DNA from: Nonomuraea montanisoli
Lineage (GTDB): Bacteria > Actinomycetota > Actinomycetes > Streptosporangiales > Streptosporangiaceae
DNA length: 64,000 bases
Assembly (NCBI RefSeq): GCF_013363975.1
Contig: NZ_JABWGN010000011.1
Span: forward strand, 401,106-465,105
Direction: 5' to 3'
In this document: positions 51,766-60,163 of the stretch, piece by piece
How positions within the stretch are numbered: the first letter of the stretch is position 1
Layout of the letters: the number at the start of each line of letters is the position of its first letter
Translations under genes and position numbers: made by a program
Notes under the pieces: model-generated
The model's input: the letters and a program-made list of their open reading frames with translations, nothing else
The model's database searches: none
Told to the model about the DNA's origin: nothing

Positions 51766-53274
51766 TCACCTAAGGCGCCTGGGAACGATCTTCCCTGCCA
51801 CATTCCTGGGCAGTTCTGCAACGAACGTGATCTCCCGCGGAACGTACTGTGGAGCCAACTGCCGCCGGATGTGATCGCATACTGTGTCGGCATCGAGTAC
51901 CTGGCCTGGGCGCAGGGCGACGTAGGCGCGGAAGCGCTGACCGTATGTCTTATCCGGAACGCCTATCACTGCCACCTCGCGGACCTGAGGCAACGCCTCG
52001 ATCAACCGCGTCACTGGGGCGGGGTAGATGTTTTGTCCGCCGGACACGATCATATCGTCCTCGCGCCCGTCAACATGCAGTGTGCCATCCTGAGCAAAGT
52101 GGCCAAGATCGCCAGTGGCTAGGAGACTACGTTGGGTCATCCTCCCATGGTGCCCCGTGGTATAGCCGGAGAACGGCATACCGGTAGCGGCGAAGATCTC
52201 TCCAATCTCGCCGGGCGCCACCGGAATGCCGTCCTGGCCGAGCACAGCCACCCGTGTCCCAGGCAACGGCCGTCCTGCAGTCGTCGGTGCGCGGCGAAGA
52301 TCACGCGGAGTGGCAATCGAGATACACGATGCCTCGCTAGAGCCGTACACGTTATAGAGAATGTCGCCATAGGCGTCCATGAAGGCGGCTGGCAACCCCA
52401 CAGGCAGAGCCGAGCCTCCCACAGCCACTACGCGCAGGTCGGTAGTCGCGGCAGGGATCTCCAGGAGACGTAGCAAGGTAACCGGTACGGTGACTAGCGC
52501 GGTGCACCGATGGGATACCAAAGTGTCCAAGAGATCGGCCGGGTTGTGCGGCGGGAACACGATCGTGGCGCGCAGCGCAAGGCAGGCGTGGAGCGCGCTA
52601 TGGCCCCAGGTATGGCAAAGCGGGGTGGCGATAGCGACACGATCACCAGCGCGCAGCGGCAGCCGGGAGAGCGGGCTGGCGAACGCGGCCAGGCTCATAC
52701 GGGCCGGACGAATGGCGCCCTTGGGCAGTCCCGTCGTCCCGGCTGTCAGGACGATTATCTGTCCTCGACGTATGGGCGGTGGCGGAGGCGGGCTCGACAG
52801 GGGAACTAGCTTTGTCACGTCCATCCATATTGCGTCATCGGACTTCATGAGGTCGGGCCGAATGGATTCCGCATCATGCAGCACCACTCCGATGTTCTGG
52901 GTGGACATCAACTCTCTCAGCTGCAGGTCCGGCAGTCGCGTGTCTAGCAGGACGGCATCGGCGCCGACAGTGAGAGCGGATATCAGCGCCACAACTGCTT
53001 CACGGCCCTGCCCGCACAGCACGCCTAGCCTGCCCCGATGGGAAAGGCCGTTCAGCTGAACCGCCAGCGAGTCGCACTGGTTGAGCAGGGCTTCATAGGA
53101 GAGCACACCTCGCCGCTCAATGATCGCCGGCCTCATAGGGGTGAGTGCAGCCGCTGCCCTCAGGCATCCCGCTGGTCCCAGACCCCAGCGTTGCAGCGCC
53201 ATACAGGCGCGCAACGCCTGCCCCGGCGGGGCGGGCTCTATCGCCTTTCTGACTACGGTCCAGATCATCCTCAC
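51766..53274 (-). CDS. Acyl-CoA ligase / AMP-dependent synthetase
   Basis: A 502-residue ANL-superfamily enzyme that adenylates a carboxylic acid and normally transfers it to CoA. Motifs: IIVLTAGTTGLPKGAIRPA (P-loop A3), YNVYGSSEASC (A5), LLATGDLGHF (A7), HVDGREDDMIVSGGQNIYP (A8) and PRNVAGKIVPRRL (A10 Lys). It is the last gene of the island operon; its GTG overlaps the PlsC stop (GTGA). It is likely to supply an acyl donor to the neighbouring acyltransferase. Confidence 0.9.
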   Translation of the reverse strand: MRMIWTVVRKAIEPAPPGQALRACMALQRWGLGPAGCLRAAAALTPMRPAIIERRGVLSYEALLNQCDSLAVQLNGLSHRGRLGVLCGQGREAVVALISALTVGADAVLLDTRLPDLQLRELMSTQNIGVVLHDAESIRPDLMKSDDAIWMDVTKLVPLSSPPPPPPIRRGQIIVLTAGTTGLPKGAIRPARMSLAAFASPLSRLPLRAGDRVAIATPLCHTWGHSALHACLALRATIVFPPHNPADLLDTLVSHRCTALVTVPVTLLRLLEIPAATTDLRVVAVGGSALPVGLPAAFMDAYGDILYNVYGSSEASCISIATPRDLRRAPTTAGRPLPGTRVAVLGQDGIPVAPGEIGEIFAATGMPFSGYTTGHHGRMTQRSLLATGDLGHFAQDGTLHVDGREDDMIVSGGQNIYPAPVTRLIEALPQVREVAVIGVPDKTYGQRFRAYVALRPGQVLDADTVCDHIRRQLAPQYVPREITFVAELPRNVAGKIVPRRLR

Positions 53275-53951
53275 TGGTCATCTCCCAGTCGCAGCCACGT
53301 TCCGTACTCGTCCACGTATGGCCTGCCGGAAAGGCGCTGCAGTGCGCACATTACTTCGTCGGTGACGATCCGCGCGGCTACCGGCTCCGGTGCCGCATCG
53401 AGGACGTGGCCGAAGGTCATCGACGGTCCGCAACGCAACGTCGCACGTTTGATCGCCGGATATCTCCGCACGGCAGCTTGGATCTCATCGGTGTTTAGCA
53501 CAGCAATAGGCACTATGGGCGCACCACTGCGCAGGTGTAGGCGGCCTACACCAGTGCGCCCCCGATGCAGCTTGCCGTCGCGTGAGCGGGTACCTTCTGG
53601 GAAGATGCCGACCAGGCCGCCGCGTCGCAAGACGGCAAGGAGGATGTCCAAGGCATGCTCCGCATCTGACCCGCCGCGTCGGTCGATCGGGACCATGCCG
53701 GCCGCACGCAGAAACACGCCTATGGCAGAGGGTCCGCTGAAGTACTCTCGCTTGGCCGCGAATACGATCCGCTGGCGGGTCGCCAGCTGGATTAGCACTG
53801 GATCCCAGAACGATAGATGGTTGGCTGCAATGATCGCCGGTCCATCCCGCGGTAGCAGCTCACGGTCGATGACCTGAGGCCCGAAGGCAAGTCTGATCGC
53901 CGGACCGGGGAAGAGATTCCGCGCCACGTGATAGGCGATCGGGTTCCGCAT
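53271..53951 (-). CDS. PlsC-type 1-acyl-glycerol-phosphate acyltransferase
   Basis: A 226-residue lysophospholipid acyltransferase-like protein. The HX4D motif is ANHLSFWDP, the acyl-acceptor motif is GIFPEGTRSRDG, and IVPIAVLNTDEI follows. It lacks an obvious long membrane anchor. It is coupled to the ligase gene downstream (GTGA) and starts 5 bases after the unknown Asp-rich gene, so its acceptor may be an isoprenoid-derived alcohol instead of glycerol phosphate; that is inference. Confidence 0.88.
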   Translation of the reverse strand: MRNPIAYHVARNLFPGPAIRLAFGPQVIDRELLPRDGPAIIAANHLSFWDPVLIQLATRQRIVFAAKREYFSGPSAIGVFLRAAGMVPIDRRGGSDAEHALDILLAVLRRGGLVGIFPEGTRSRDGKLHRGRTGVGRLHLRSGAPIVPIAVLNTDEIQAAVRRYPAIKRATLRCGPSMTFGHVLDAAPEPVAARIVTDEVMCALQRLSGRPYVDEYGTWLRLGDDQ

Positions 53952-53955
53952 TGGA

Positions 53956-54909
53956 TCATATCCTCAGGCCCACAGGGGCGGTGTGGAGCACAGGCCTACG
54001 CAGCGCAACAGGCACCAGCATGAGGTCGCACGCGAGCCGTAGCGGCGGCGAGGTAACGCATCGCCGGTGCTCACGCAACAGATCGCAATGCCGTTCGAAG
54101 CTAGTCGGGCAGGTTGCTCGCCACCATCTCAAGCCGGCTGCCCTCCGGGTAGCCGCGCAGGCCATGACCCGTTCATGCTCCGCTGCGTTCTCGCGAAGCA
54201 GCCCATGGAGGATGTTTAGCCGTCCATGGGCTATATCATCCCAGAAATCGACGATATCGTCGATTAGCTTAGCGATCATACCCATATGAGAGAACTGAGC
54301 GAGTACCCGTTCGCGCGGCGGCTTGCCGTGGAAGGCGCCTACTACCTCGGCGAAGACTTTTGCGAAGCCAGCAGAGTCCAGGACGATGCTCTCCAGATCC
54401 GCAGTCACCGTACGGCTAGTCGCCTCCTGGGTGGTGATCTCGACATAGCGCGGGTACTGGGCGGATGTCCTGGTTAGCAATAGATCCCTGATGGCGTACC
54501 TTTCACGGTGCGGACGTAGAAACTCGCTCAGCACGGTCAGCCGTTCTTGAACCTCGAGTTCGGCAAAGACTGCTCCGAAGTCAAGGGAGGCGCCGCTCGC
54601 CAGACGCTCTTCGTACTTGTCGTCGAACGCACTGATCAGTCTGTTCAAACGGACTACAAGGGGGCCAGTCTCTGTTCGCAAGGCGTGCTCGGCGAGCTCG
54701 GCGTAGCTGTCCAGGAAGAGGTTGAGCGTCGCGTCGTAAATTGCCGCGCGCAGCCGGACTTGCAGTCGCCCGCCGGGCGCCGCCGAGGGAAGGCCCCTCC
54801 GGTAAGGCCGGAGCGCTAGGTGCTTGGCAAAGTGTGCAGCGAAAGGAGTAGATCGCGTCGCAAGCCGGACCCCCTTCCCCCAGCCCCATAGTTCGGGCGC
54901 GCGGATCAT
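53956..54909 (-). CDS. Asp-rich helical protein, candidate terpene-cyclase or prenyl-transfer enzyme
   Basis: A 317-residue, largely helical protein with two Asp-rich motifs 120 residues apart: AFDDKYEE (96-100, DDxxE) and KLIDDIVDFWDD (217-225, DDxxD-like). Spacing and composition resemble the two magnesium-binding motifs of class I prenyl-transfer/terpene-synthase folds, but I cannot match it to a named family. The ATG overlaps the polyprenyl synthase stop (ATGA), implying it uses that enzyme's product. No signal peptide or clear membrane span is visible. Confidence 0.7.
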   Translation of the reverse strand: MIRAPELWGWGKGVRLATRSTPFAAHFAKHLALRPYRRGLPSAAPGGRLQVRLRAAIYDATLNLFLDSYAELAEHALRTETGPLVVRLNRLISAFDDKYEERLASGASLDFGAVFAELEVQERLTVLSEFLRPHRERYAIRDLLLTRTSAQYPRYVEITTQEATSRTVTADLESIVLDSAGFAKVFAEVVGAFHGKPPRERVLAQFSHMGMIAKLIDDIVDFWDDIAHGRLNILHGLLRENAAEHERVMACAATRRAAGLRWWRATCPTSFERHCDLLREHRRCVTSPPLRLACDLMLVPVALRRPVLHTAPVGLRI

Positions 54910-55922
54910 GAGCGTCCGACCGCTCGGGCCAACAGCTCTATTCCTGGCACCTCGCCAGGAATGTGCTCGCCGGCCGCCAGGTTGTGGGCTTGCTCCAGAA
55001 GTCGCTCCGCCATCTGGCTGAGCCGTCGCTGAAGCCGTTCGGCCACACCGTGTTCTGCCAGCAGCCGTACTATCCACGCAGTGTCCTCATCGGCCTGCCC
55101 ATGCATGCCAGAGAGCCAACGTGTGATCCGCAGGATGTCCCGTGCATTACCGGTTTCTGCGAGTACGGTCAGCAGGGTCAGAATGGGCGCGGTGGGCTTT
55201 TGGTAGCGAAGGTCCTGCGAGTCGCTGTGCACGTCCCCATCCCTGGTGAAAACGTCGTCGAAGTCATCAAAGAGCTGGTAAAGGATTCCCGCGTGAGTGC
55301 CAAACGACTCTGCCAACCGAGGGTCGCCGCCCGCTGCGCAGGCTCCGATCCAGGCAGCGCACCCAAAGAGCGCGCCCGTCTTGTGGGCGATCATCTGGTC
55401 ATACGGGAAAACCTCGTACGTGGGATACCAGCCCTCGTGCCATCCGAGGTCGATGGACTGCCCTATGTACAGGCGGATGGCGGTAGTGTCCAGGCAGCGA
55501 TGGATCCGCAGCTTGTCCTCCGCGCGAAGTTCTGGGGAGCGGTCTACGACGTGATATGACATCGAGCGGATGATTCCGGCTACGTTGAACGCCATGCCGA
55601 CACCCACGGTCGTATGGATTGTCCGCTCACCGCGGCGAAAGTCGGAATTATCCTGGATGTCGTCGAGAATCAGTGACGCGCGATGATACAGCTCCACAGC
55701 TGCAGCGACCGGATGAACCCGCGCACGCGGACCGCCAGTCAGGTCAGCCACAGCGAGCGACAGCAATGGCCGTAGTTGCTTGCCCTCACCATCAAGCTGG
55801 TGGCGGACTAGCTTCTCCAACTCAGGGAGATCAGCCAAAGGTGAACGAGCGATTTCTTCGGCGACCAAGTGCTCCATCGCCGTGAGGTCTTCGGCGTAGC
55901 GGTCACTTAGTGCGGCATACAT
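54906..55922 (-). CDS. Trans-polyprenyl diphosphate synthase
   Basis: A 338-residue isoprenyl diphosphate synthase. All hallmarks are present: GKQLRP (47-52), first Asp motif LILDDIQDNSDFRRG (DDxxD at 87-91), GQSIDLGW, HKTGALFGC (180-188) and second Asp motif LFDDFDD (219-223). Positions -4 and -5 before the first motif are Ser and Ala, so the product is probably C20 or longer. It lies 2 bases after the upstream unknown gene and overlaps the next, so it is central to the operon. Confidence 0.93.
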   Translation of the reverse strand: MYAALSDRYAEDLTAMEHLVAEEIARSPLADLPELEKLVRHQLDGEGKQLRPLLSLAVADLTGGPRARVHPVAAAVELYHRASLILDDIQDNSDFRRGERTIHTTVGVGMAFNVAGIIRSMSYHVVDRSPELRAEDKLRIHRCLDTTAIRLYIGQSIDLGWHEGWYPTYEVFPYDQMIAHKTGALFGCAAWIGACAAGGDPRLAESFGTHAGILYQLFDDFDDVFTRDGDVHSDSQDLRYQKPTAPILTLLTVLAETGNARDILRITRWLSGMHGQADEDTAWIVRLLAEHGVAERLQRRLSQMAERLLEQAHNLAAGEHIPGEVPGIELLARAVGRS

Positions 55923-55924
55923 GT

Positions 55925-56581
55925 CTAGATTCCTTTCAGCATCAGCAGAACCGCGGATCGGGACTCAGGGAACAGCGCCGGGATGGCGGCGCTGACGTGT
56001 CGGGCGTGGCGCACAGCCAGCTCACGCGCCATGACGGTGCCGGTAGCTGACGGACTCGCGTACTGACGCACGAAGGCGGCACACCGGGCCAGCTCGGCTG
56101 GCGGATCATCGAGCGGCGCGTGAAGCACGCTCATGGCATGGGTGACGTACCGCCAACTACTAGAGGCAGCCGTTTGTTGCCCACCAGTGACCAGCGAGGG
56201 CGCAAGCGCAATCATCCCGCCGACGAAGCGCAGGTAGCTGGCATGCATGCCGGGGAGGCGGACATGCCTTGCCGCAAGATCGCGGGCGAGGGCGCGTACA
56301 CGGGGATTACGGATACCGTCGCACCATGCGGGCTCCTCGGTAAGGCCAAGCAATCTGAGCAGGAAGCGGCGCTCGGCATGGCCATCCAGGGTGGAGCGGG
56401 CCATCGTGCCGCTGTCCCCCCGTACGGCGAGCAGCACAGGCAAGCCTAGATAAGTCAAGAACACCAGGACACCCGCAGTCTCCACGATCAGGGGCACTTG
56501 CCAGAGTGACCGCACAGCAGCAAGATCGCCGTCATAGTTCGCGGATTCGATGTAGTCGTCGAGGACACGCATCGCGCTCAC
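55925..56581 (-). CDS. Unknown protein of the isoprenoid operon, 218 residues
   Basis: The GTG start overlaps the upstream stop as GTGA. The product begins VSAMRVLDDYIESANYDGDL and contains one hydrophobic stretch (VETAGVLVFLTYLGLPVLLAV). The helical C-terminal half has many Arg, Leu and Ala (RNPRVRALARDLAARHV, LRFVGGMIALAPSLV). No catalytic motif or family is recognised. Tight coupling on both sides indicates it acts with the synthase. Confidence 0.72.
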   Translation of the reverse strand: MSAMRVLDDYIESANYDGDLAAVRSLWQVPLIVETAGVLVFLTYLGLPVLLAVRGDSGTMARSTLDGHAERRFLLRLLGLTEEPAWCDGIRNPRVRALARDLAARHVRLPGMHASYLRFVGGMIALAPSLVTGGQQTAASSSWRYVTHAMSVLHAPLDDPPAELARCAAFVRQYASPSATGTVMARELAVRHARHVSAAIPALFPESRSAVLLMLKGI

Positions 56582-56928
56582 GATTGCACCGCCACGCGAG
56601 GCAGGAACTTGGTGACCGTGCTGTTGAAGCAGAAGTTCCGAATCTTCGTCATGTCGATCGGCAAATCTCGGTCATCCAGCGTCGTAAGATCGATGGCCCA
56701 GTACATAAACATGGCGTGGATGCTCCTGGCAAGGGAGGCGTCGATAGACGATTTATGGATAATCCTCCGCTCTTCGAAGAACTCGGCGAGCGTGTCGCCA
56801 GCCCGGATGCAGAACGAATCACAGCAACGGTGGCGTCGGCCGTACTGCTTGCTCCTGCCGCGCTTCTTGATAATGCCCTGGTGAGTGCCGTTTGCCCCTG
56901 CTGCGACGTGAGGTGTTGGTTGATACAT
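56578..56928 (-). CDS. First gene of the isoprenoid operon, 116 residues, unknown
   Basis: ATG 56928 follows GAGGGGGG at 10 bases; the stop overlaps the next start (GTGA). The C-terminal half looks natural (LAEFFEERRIIHKSSIDASL, ARSIHAMFMYWAIDLTTLDD, MTKIRNFCFNSTVTKFLPRV), while the N-terminus is basic and Cys-rich. It could be the 5' part of a longer gene split from the 218-residue frame, or a genuine small partner. No family is recognised. Confidence 0.5.
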   Translation of the reverse strand: MYQPTPHVAAGANGTHQGIIKKRGRSKQYGRRHRCCDSFCIRAGDTLAEFFEERRIIHKSSIDASLARSIHAMFMYWAIDLTTLDDRDLPIDMTKIRNFCFNSTVTKFLPRVAVQS

Positions 56929-57387
56929 ATACGGTTGCCCCCCTCAGTGGAGATGTGGGTAGACGTCCTGGAATCACGGCCATCCTTGCTCGCACTTACA
57001 GTCCAGGTGGGGTTCCTGCGATTCTCGCCGTGGAAGGCCCAACTCGCGGATAGGCAGCCGGAACTGGCCGAGAAGTGGCAAATGCTGCCGGTTACGTCGC
57101 CGTGGCCGCCCTCGCAGAAATCGGCTCTACTCCTGCTCTCTTCGCTTCCAACTACTGGGGCCATGCCGATCTCCCTTCATTGACATGAGCCCAGGAGAAC
57201 CCAGCGAGCCAAGGAAGAGAAGACTGCCACGCAATAGCCGGACAAGGCCGAACGCAAACCTGACAGTTTCCTGGTCTTAGTAACCGGCAAAAGTAATCAC
57301 GCAATCAAATATGTCAACTAGAGGCGCATTGGAGGAACAGGGAGCGAACCATACTTAACTTGGCGTGCCACGGTGGCAGGGGAAGCG
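56929..57387. other. Upstream region of the isoprenoid operon
   Basis: No supported gene. A plus-strand frame through 57183 exists but has no convincing start or domain. The AT-rich patch around 57270-57360 is the likely promoter zone. Confidence 0.4.
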
Positions 57388-57486
57388 ATGCTCGCCACCA
57401 TCACCATTCCTGATCTCCGCCACGCTGCCCGAGCAGGCGCACGCCTGGTCGACATGTCGCAGGCACTCACCCAACCGCCGATGTGA
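57388..57486 (+). CDS. Possible 32-residue peptide
   Basis: ATG preceded by AGGGGAAGCG opens MLATITIPDLRHAARAGARL then VDMSQALTQPPM. It has no signal, Cys or leader features. It could be a relic or a chance frame. Confidence 0.2.
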   Translation: MLATITIPDLRHAARAGARLVDMSQALTQPPM

Positions 57487-57609
57487 GCAAGTCCGTCTCC
57501 CTTAGCACGGCTTCCTTACGCAACCCGCAAGATCTACTGAAGTCGCAGAGTGGGACTAAATAGAACAGAATCGGCAGCGTTGCTCTGCCCTCAGCGCAGT
57601 ACGTCGGCT

Positions 57610-57641
57610 GCAGCCTTCCCTCGGAACGAAGGGAAGGCTGC
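57610..57641. terminator. 12-bp perfect hairpin
   Basis: GCAGCCTTCCCT / AGGGAAGGCTGC around the loop CGGAACGA, 125 bases upstream of the WXG100-like gene. There is no T tract; it may insulate the toxin module or be an RNA structure in its leader. Confidence 0.5.
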
Positions 57642-57766
57642 CACCGTCACACCACCCGACGCTTCAGACCAATCCCGGCGATTCGGTTGCTGCGGCAAGT
57701 GGAGCGCAGTCCAATGGCCTCACGCCTTGGTACCAAGCTTGACCATCGCACCCGAAGGAGTCACGT

Positions 57767-58006
57767 ATGACCCGGGAGCAAGTGGAACAGGCCTTACGTC
57801 GAGCCGAGCAACTCACCGATCAAGCCAGACCCGGTCTCGACCGCGCCATCGCGCTCATGGCGCAGAACATCTGGACCGGCCCCGCCTCGCAGCGCTTCGC
57901 CAACGAACTCACCGCTCAGCGCCAAGCCCTCATCGGGGCATGCGCCGGTGCCGTAGAAGAACTCCGGGCGTTATTGGCCCGTACGCCGGCGGACAGCCCT
58001 GGCTAG
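57767..58006 (+). CDS. WXG100-like (ESAT-6-type) small protein
   Basis: A 79-residue helical protein with the central turn NIWTGPASQRFANELT (W-x-G) between two helices, as in WXG100 secretion partners. The start has GAAGGAG. Three bases separate it from the toxin gene, so it is probably the co-secreted partner or chaperone that delivers the toxin through a type VII system; no such system is in the window. Confidence 0.78.
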   Translation: MTREQVEQALRRAEQLTDQARPGLDRAIALMAQNIWTGPASQRFANELTAQRQALIGACAGAVEELRALLARTPADSPG

Positions 58007-58009
58007 GCC

Positions 58010-59392
58010 ATGGGCCAGTTGGAGGGCATGGTCCCCGAGGGAGTCCGCAGCCTGAAGGACGCACTGCGCCAGGCCGAATCGGCGCTGGACTCCATCGGCG
58101 AGGAGTTATGGACCTTACTGCGCGGAGCTCTGCTGTCGCCTGCCTCGGCCGACACGATCCGTCGAGTAGCGGCGTGGGCCGGCACCCAGGGCCCGGAGAT
58201 CAATAAGCGGTTGCTGCTTCTGGAGCGCATGGAGCTGGACAAGCCGGAGCTGTTCGGCGCTGGCAAGCCGCCGATCTCGGTCGACGACTCTCTCTTCGCC
58301 CCCGGAGCGGTTCTGCCCACCGCAGGCGGCTTCTGGGACCGCATCGGCCAGCAGCTCCAGGACGCCTTCGACCCGAACCTGACCTCCGGCAACCCGATGA
58401 CGGAAACAGCCAAGGGCACCGTGGAGAGCCTGGCCGGCCTGGGGAAGATGGCGATCGACTACTCCCCCGTCCGGATGCTCGTCGACCACATGGGCTGGCA
58501 ACGCAACGTCAACGACCTGTCCCAAGCCCTGGCCTACGGCATCGATAACCCGGCCGAATTCGCCAAGTCGGCGCTGGACTGGGATACCTGGGCATCGAAT
58601 CCTGAGCGGGCGTTCGGTCGCCTCCTCCCGGACATCGTGGCAGCCGTCACAACGGCCGGCTCCAGCGGCGGGACCTCAGCCACCACCCGAGCCATGGGAG
58701 CACTGGGCAAGGCTGCCAAGAACGTGATCCGCCCCAAGCCTTCGGAATCTCTCATGCCCTACAACCTCGGACGGAGCATCGAAGACCACCTCCCCGGCGG
58801 CCCAATCGCTGCCTTGAACAACAAGCCAACAGTGACTGGCGCCAATCCTCTTGACGATGCCGTACGGCACAGCAGCAACGCCGAAGGGCGCGCATGGGCG
58901 CGGGACAACCTGCCGCTACCGGACCTGACCGATGAGGAGATGCGCGCATTAGAGTTCTACGGCGGCCCCGGTTACATGGAGATCAACCCGGCCCTGCGGG
59001 CAAAGGACGCTGATCCCGGTGTTGTCTGGTCTCCCAAGGTCGCCGACGAGATCGCCGCCATGGACCGGGCGATCGCCAAGTCTCATCTGCCATCCGACGT
59101 GGTCCTACACAGAGGCGTGGGCAAAAAGTTCTTGGAGTCGCTGGGGGTCGATATCAACTCACCCGCCGAAATGGAGGGGCTGGCAGGCCGCGTCATCACC
59201 GAACCGGGATACTTAAGCACGAGTGTAGGCCGGCGAGCCGGTTTCGACGGAGACCTCCGCGTGATGTTACGGGTACCCAAGGGACACGAAGCGCTCAACA
59301 TGTTCCCGATCACGAAGCTGACCGGCGAACGGGAGATCCTCTTGCGCCGCGGCACGTCGTACGTCGTACGTCGTACGCGATGTGTACCGTAA
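58010..59392 (+). CDS. Polymorphic toxin with ADP-ribosyltransferase C-terminus, frameshifted near the end
   Basis: A 460-residue frame. The N-terminal 100 residues are helical and WXG/LXG-like, a linker follows, and from about residue 330 the sequence matches R-S-E type mono-ADP-ribosyltransferases: Arg368 in VVLHRGVGK, Ser-Thr-Ser at 403-405 in GYLSTSVG, and Glu440-x-Glu442 in GEREILL. After GTSYVV the frame ends in RRTRCVP because of an extra 7-bp unit. Without it the protein would continue RDVYRKDGHWYMEADVVPDG and stop at 59513, overlapping the immunity start. Confidence 0.75.
   Translation: MGQLEGMVPEGVRSLKDALRQAESALDSIGEELWTLLRGALLSPASADTIRRVAAWAGTQGPEINKRLLLLERMELDKPELFGAGKPPISVDDSLFAPGAVLPTAGGFWDRIGQQLQDAFDPNLTSGNPMTETAKGTVESLAGLGKMAIDYSPVRMLVDHMGWQRNVNDLSQALAYGIDNPAEFAKSALDWDTWASNPERAFGRLLPDIVAAVTTAGSSGGTSATTRAMGALGKAAKNVIRPKPSESLMPYNLGRSIEDHLPGGPIAALNNKPTVTGANPLDDAVRHSSNAEGRAWARDNLPLPDLTDEEMRALEFYGGPGYMEINPALRAKDADPGVVWSPKVADEIAAMDRAIAKSHLPSDVVLHRGVGKKFLESLGVDINSPAEMEGLAGRVITEPGYLSTSVGRRAGFDGDLRVMLRVPKGHEALNMFPITKLTGEREILLRRGTSYVVRRTRCVP
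59354..59374 (+). repeat. Triple 7-bp tandem repeat in the toxin gene
   Basis: ACGTCGT occurs three times without gap, then ACGCGATG. Two units restore the full toxin frame, and three units (as here) truncate it. This is a classic substrate for slipped-strand mispairing. Confidence 0.85.
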
Positions 59393-59505
59393 GGACGGCC
59401 ATTGGTACATGGAAGCGGACGTCGTACCGGATGGCTGGACCAAGCCACCCGATTGGGACGCCCGACCATCCATGGACGCTGACACTGGTTGGAAAGGGCC
59501 CTTCG

Positions 59506-59829
59506 ATGACTGACACCCCGAATCCTCGTTTCCACGACGTCACAGCCAGGTTCGTCTCGGAGAACGACTCCTACGATTTCAAGGCCGCTGGCCCGGTACG
59601 GCGGGCCGCTGTGCACGATCGCCATGGACGGTTGCTGGGACATGTGTGGACCGACGATCGTCAAGCCGCGGGGTTCACCCGCATCAATGACCCTGAGCCG
59701 GACATGGCGTATGTGAGGGGACAAATCAATCGGATTCTCACCAAGGCCTATAGGGCGGGAATTCCCGCTAGCGAGCTTCTCGACCCCGCCTTGTACGCAC
59801 CGGACTTAGAGTTGCGCGTTACGTCGTGA
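59506..59829 (+). CDS. Probable immunity protein
   Basis: A 107-residue acidic, soluble protein (MTDTPNPRFHDVTARFVSEN, then RAAVHDRHGRLLGHVWTDDR and RTYR-like C-terminal helices). Its ATG overlaps the end of the unshifted toxin frame by 8 bases, the normal toxin-immunity arrangement. No named immunity family is recognised. Confidence 0.65.
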   Translation: MTDTPNPRFHDVTARFVSENDSYDFKAAGPVRRAAVHDRHGRLLGHVWTDDRQAAGFTRINDPEPDMAYVRGQINRILTKAYRAGIPASELLDPALYAPDLELRVTS

Positions 59830-60163
59830 CGCGGAATCCGTGGAGCCGACAGGAGCGAGCAGCCACCCGTCCCTAAAGCCGCTGGTGATCCGTGCGGCCA
59901 ACAATAGACGGACTGGACCAATCATAAGCTCAGTATCTGTTGACAGGCAGGATTCCGACAATCGACGAATTTCGGGGGTCGCGTTTGTCATTCGCGCCGG
60001 AGGGTGCCCATCAACCACCCAGCCGCGTCATGCCCGCAGGCGCCCACCAGCCGAGAACGCTTCAGCCCTGTCGCCCAGCACTCTCCGTTCGATGGGAAAG
60101 CCAAGCGTATCAGCTTCCGTCCCCTCTTCGCCCATGCCATGAGAAATCCCAGTGCAAGGTCAA
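59830..60163. other. No gene seen
   Basis: Between the immunity gene and the end of the convergent restriction gene no frame on either strand has a plausible start or domain. Confidence 0.45.

Noticed and set aside
56506..57183. Plus-strand frame opposite the first gene of the isoprenoid operon
   Set aside because: No start signal; the minus-strand frame is translationally coupled (GTGA) and more natural.
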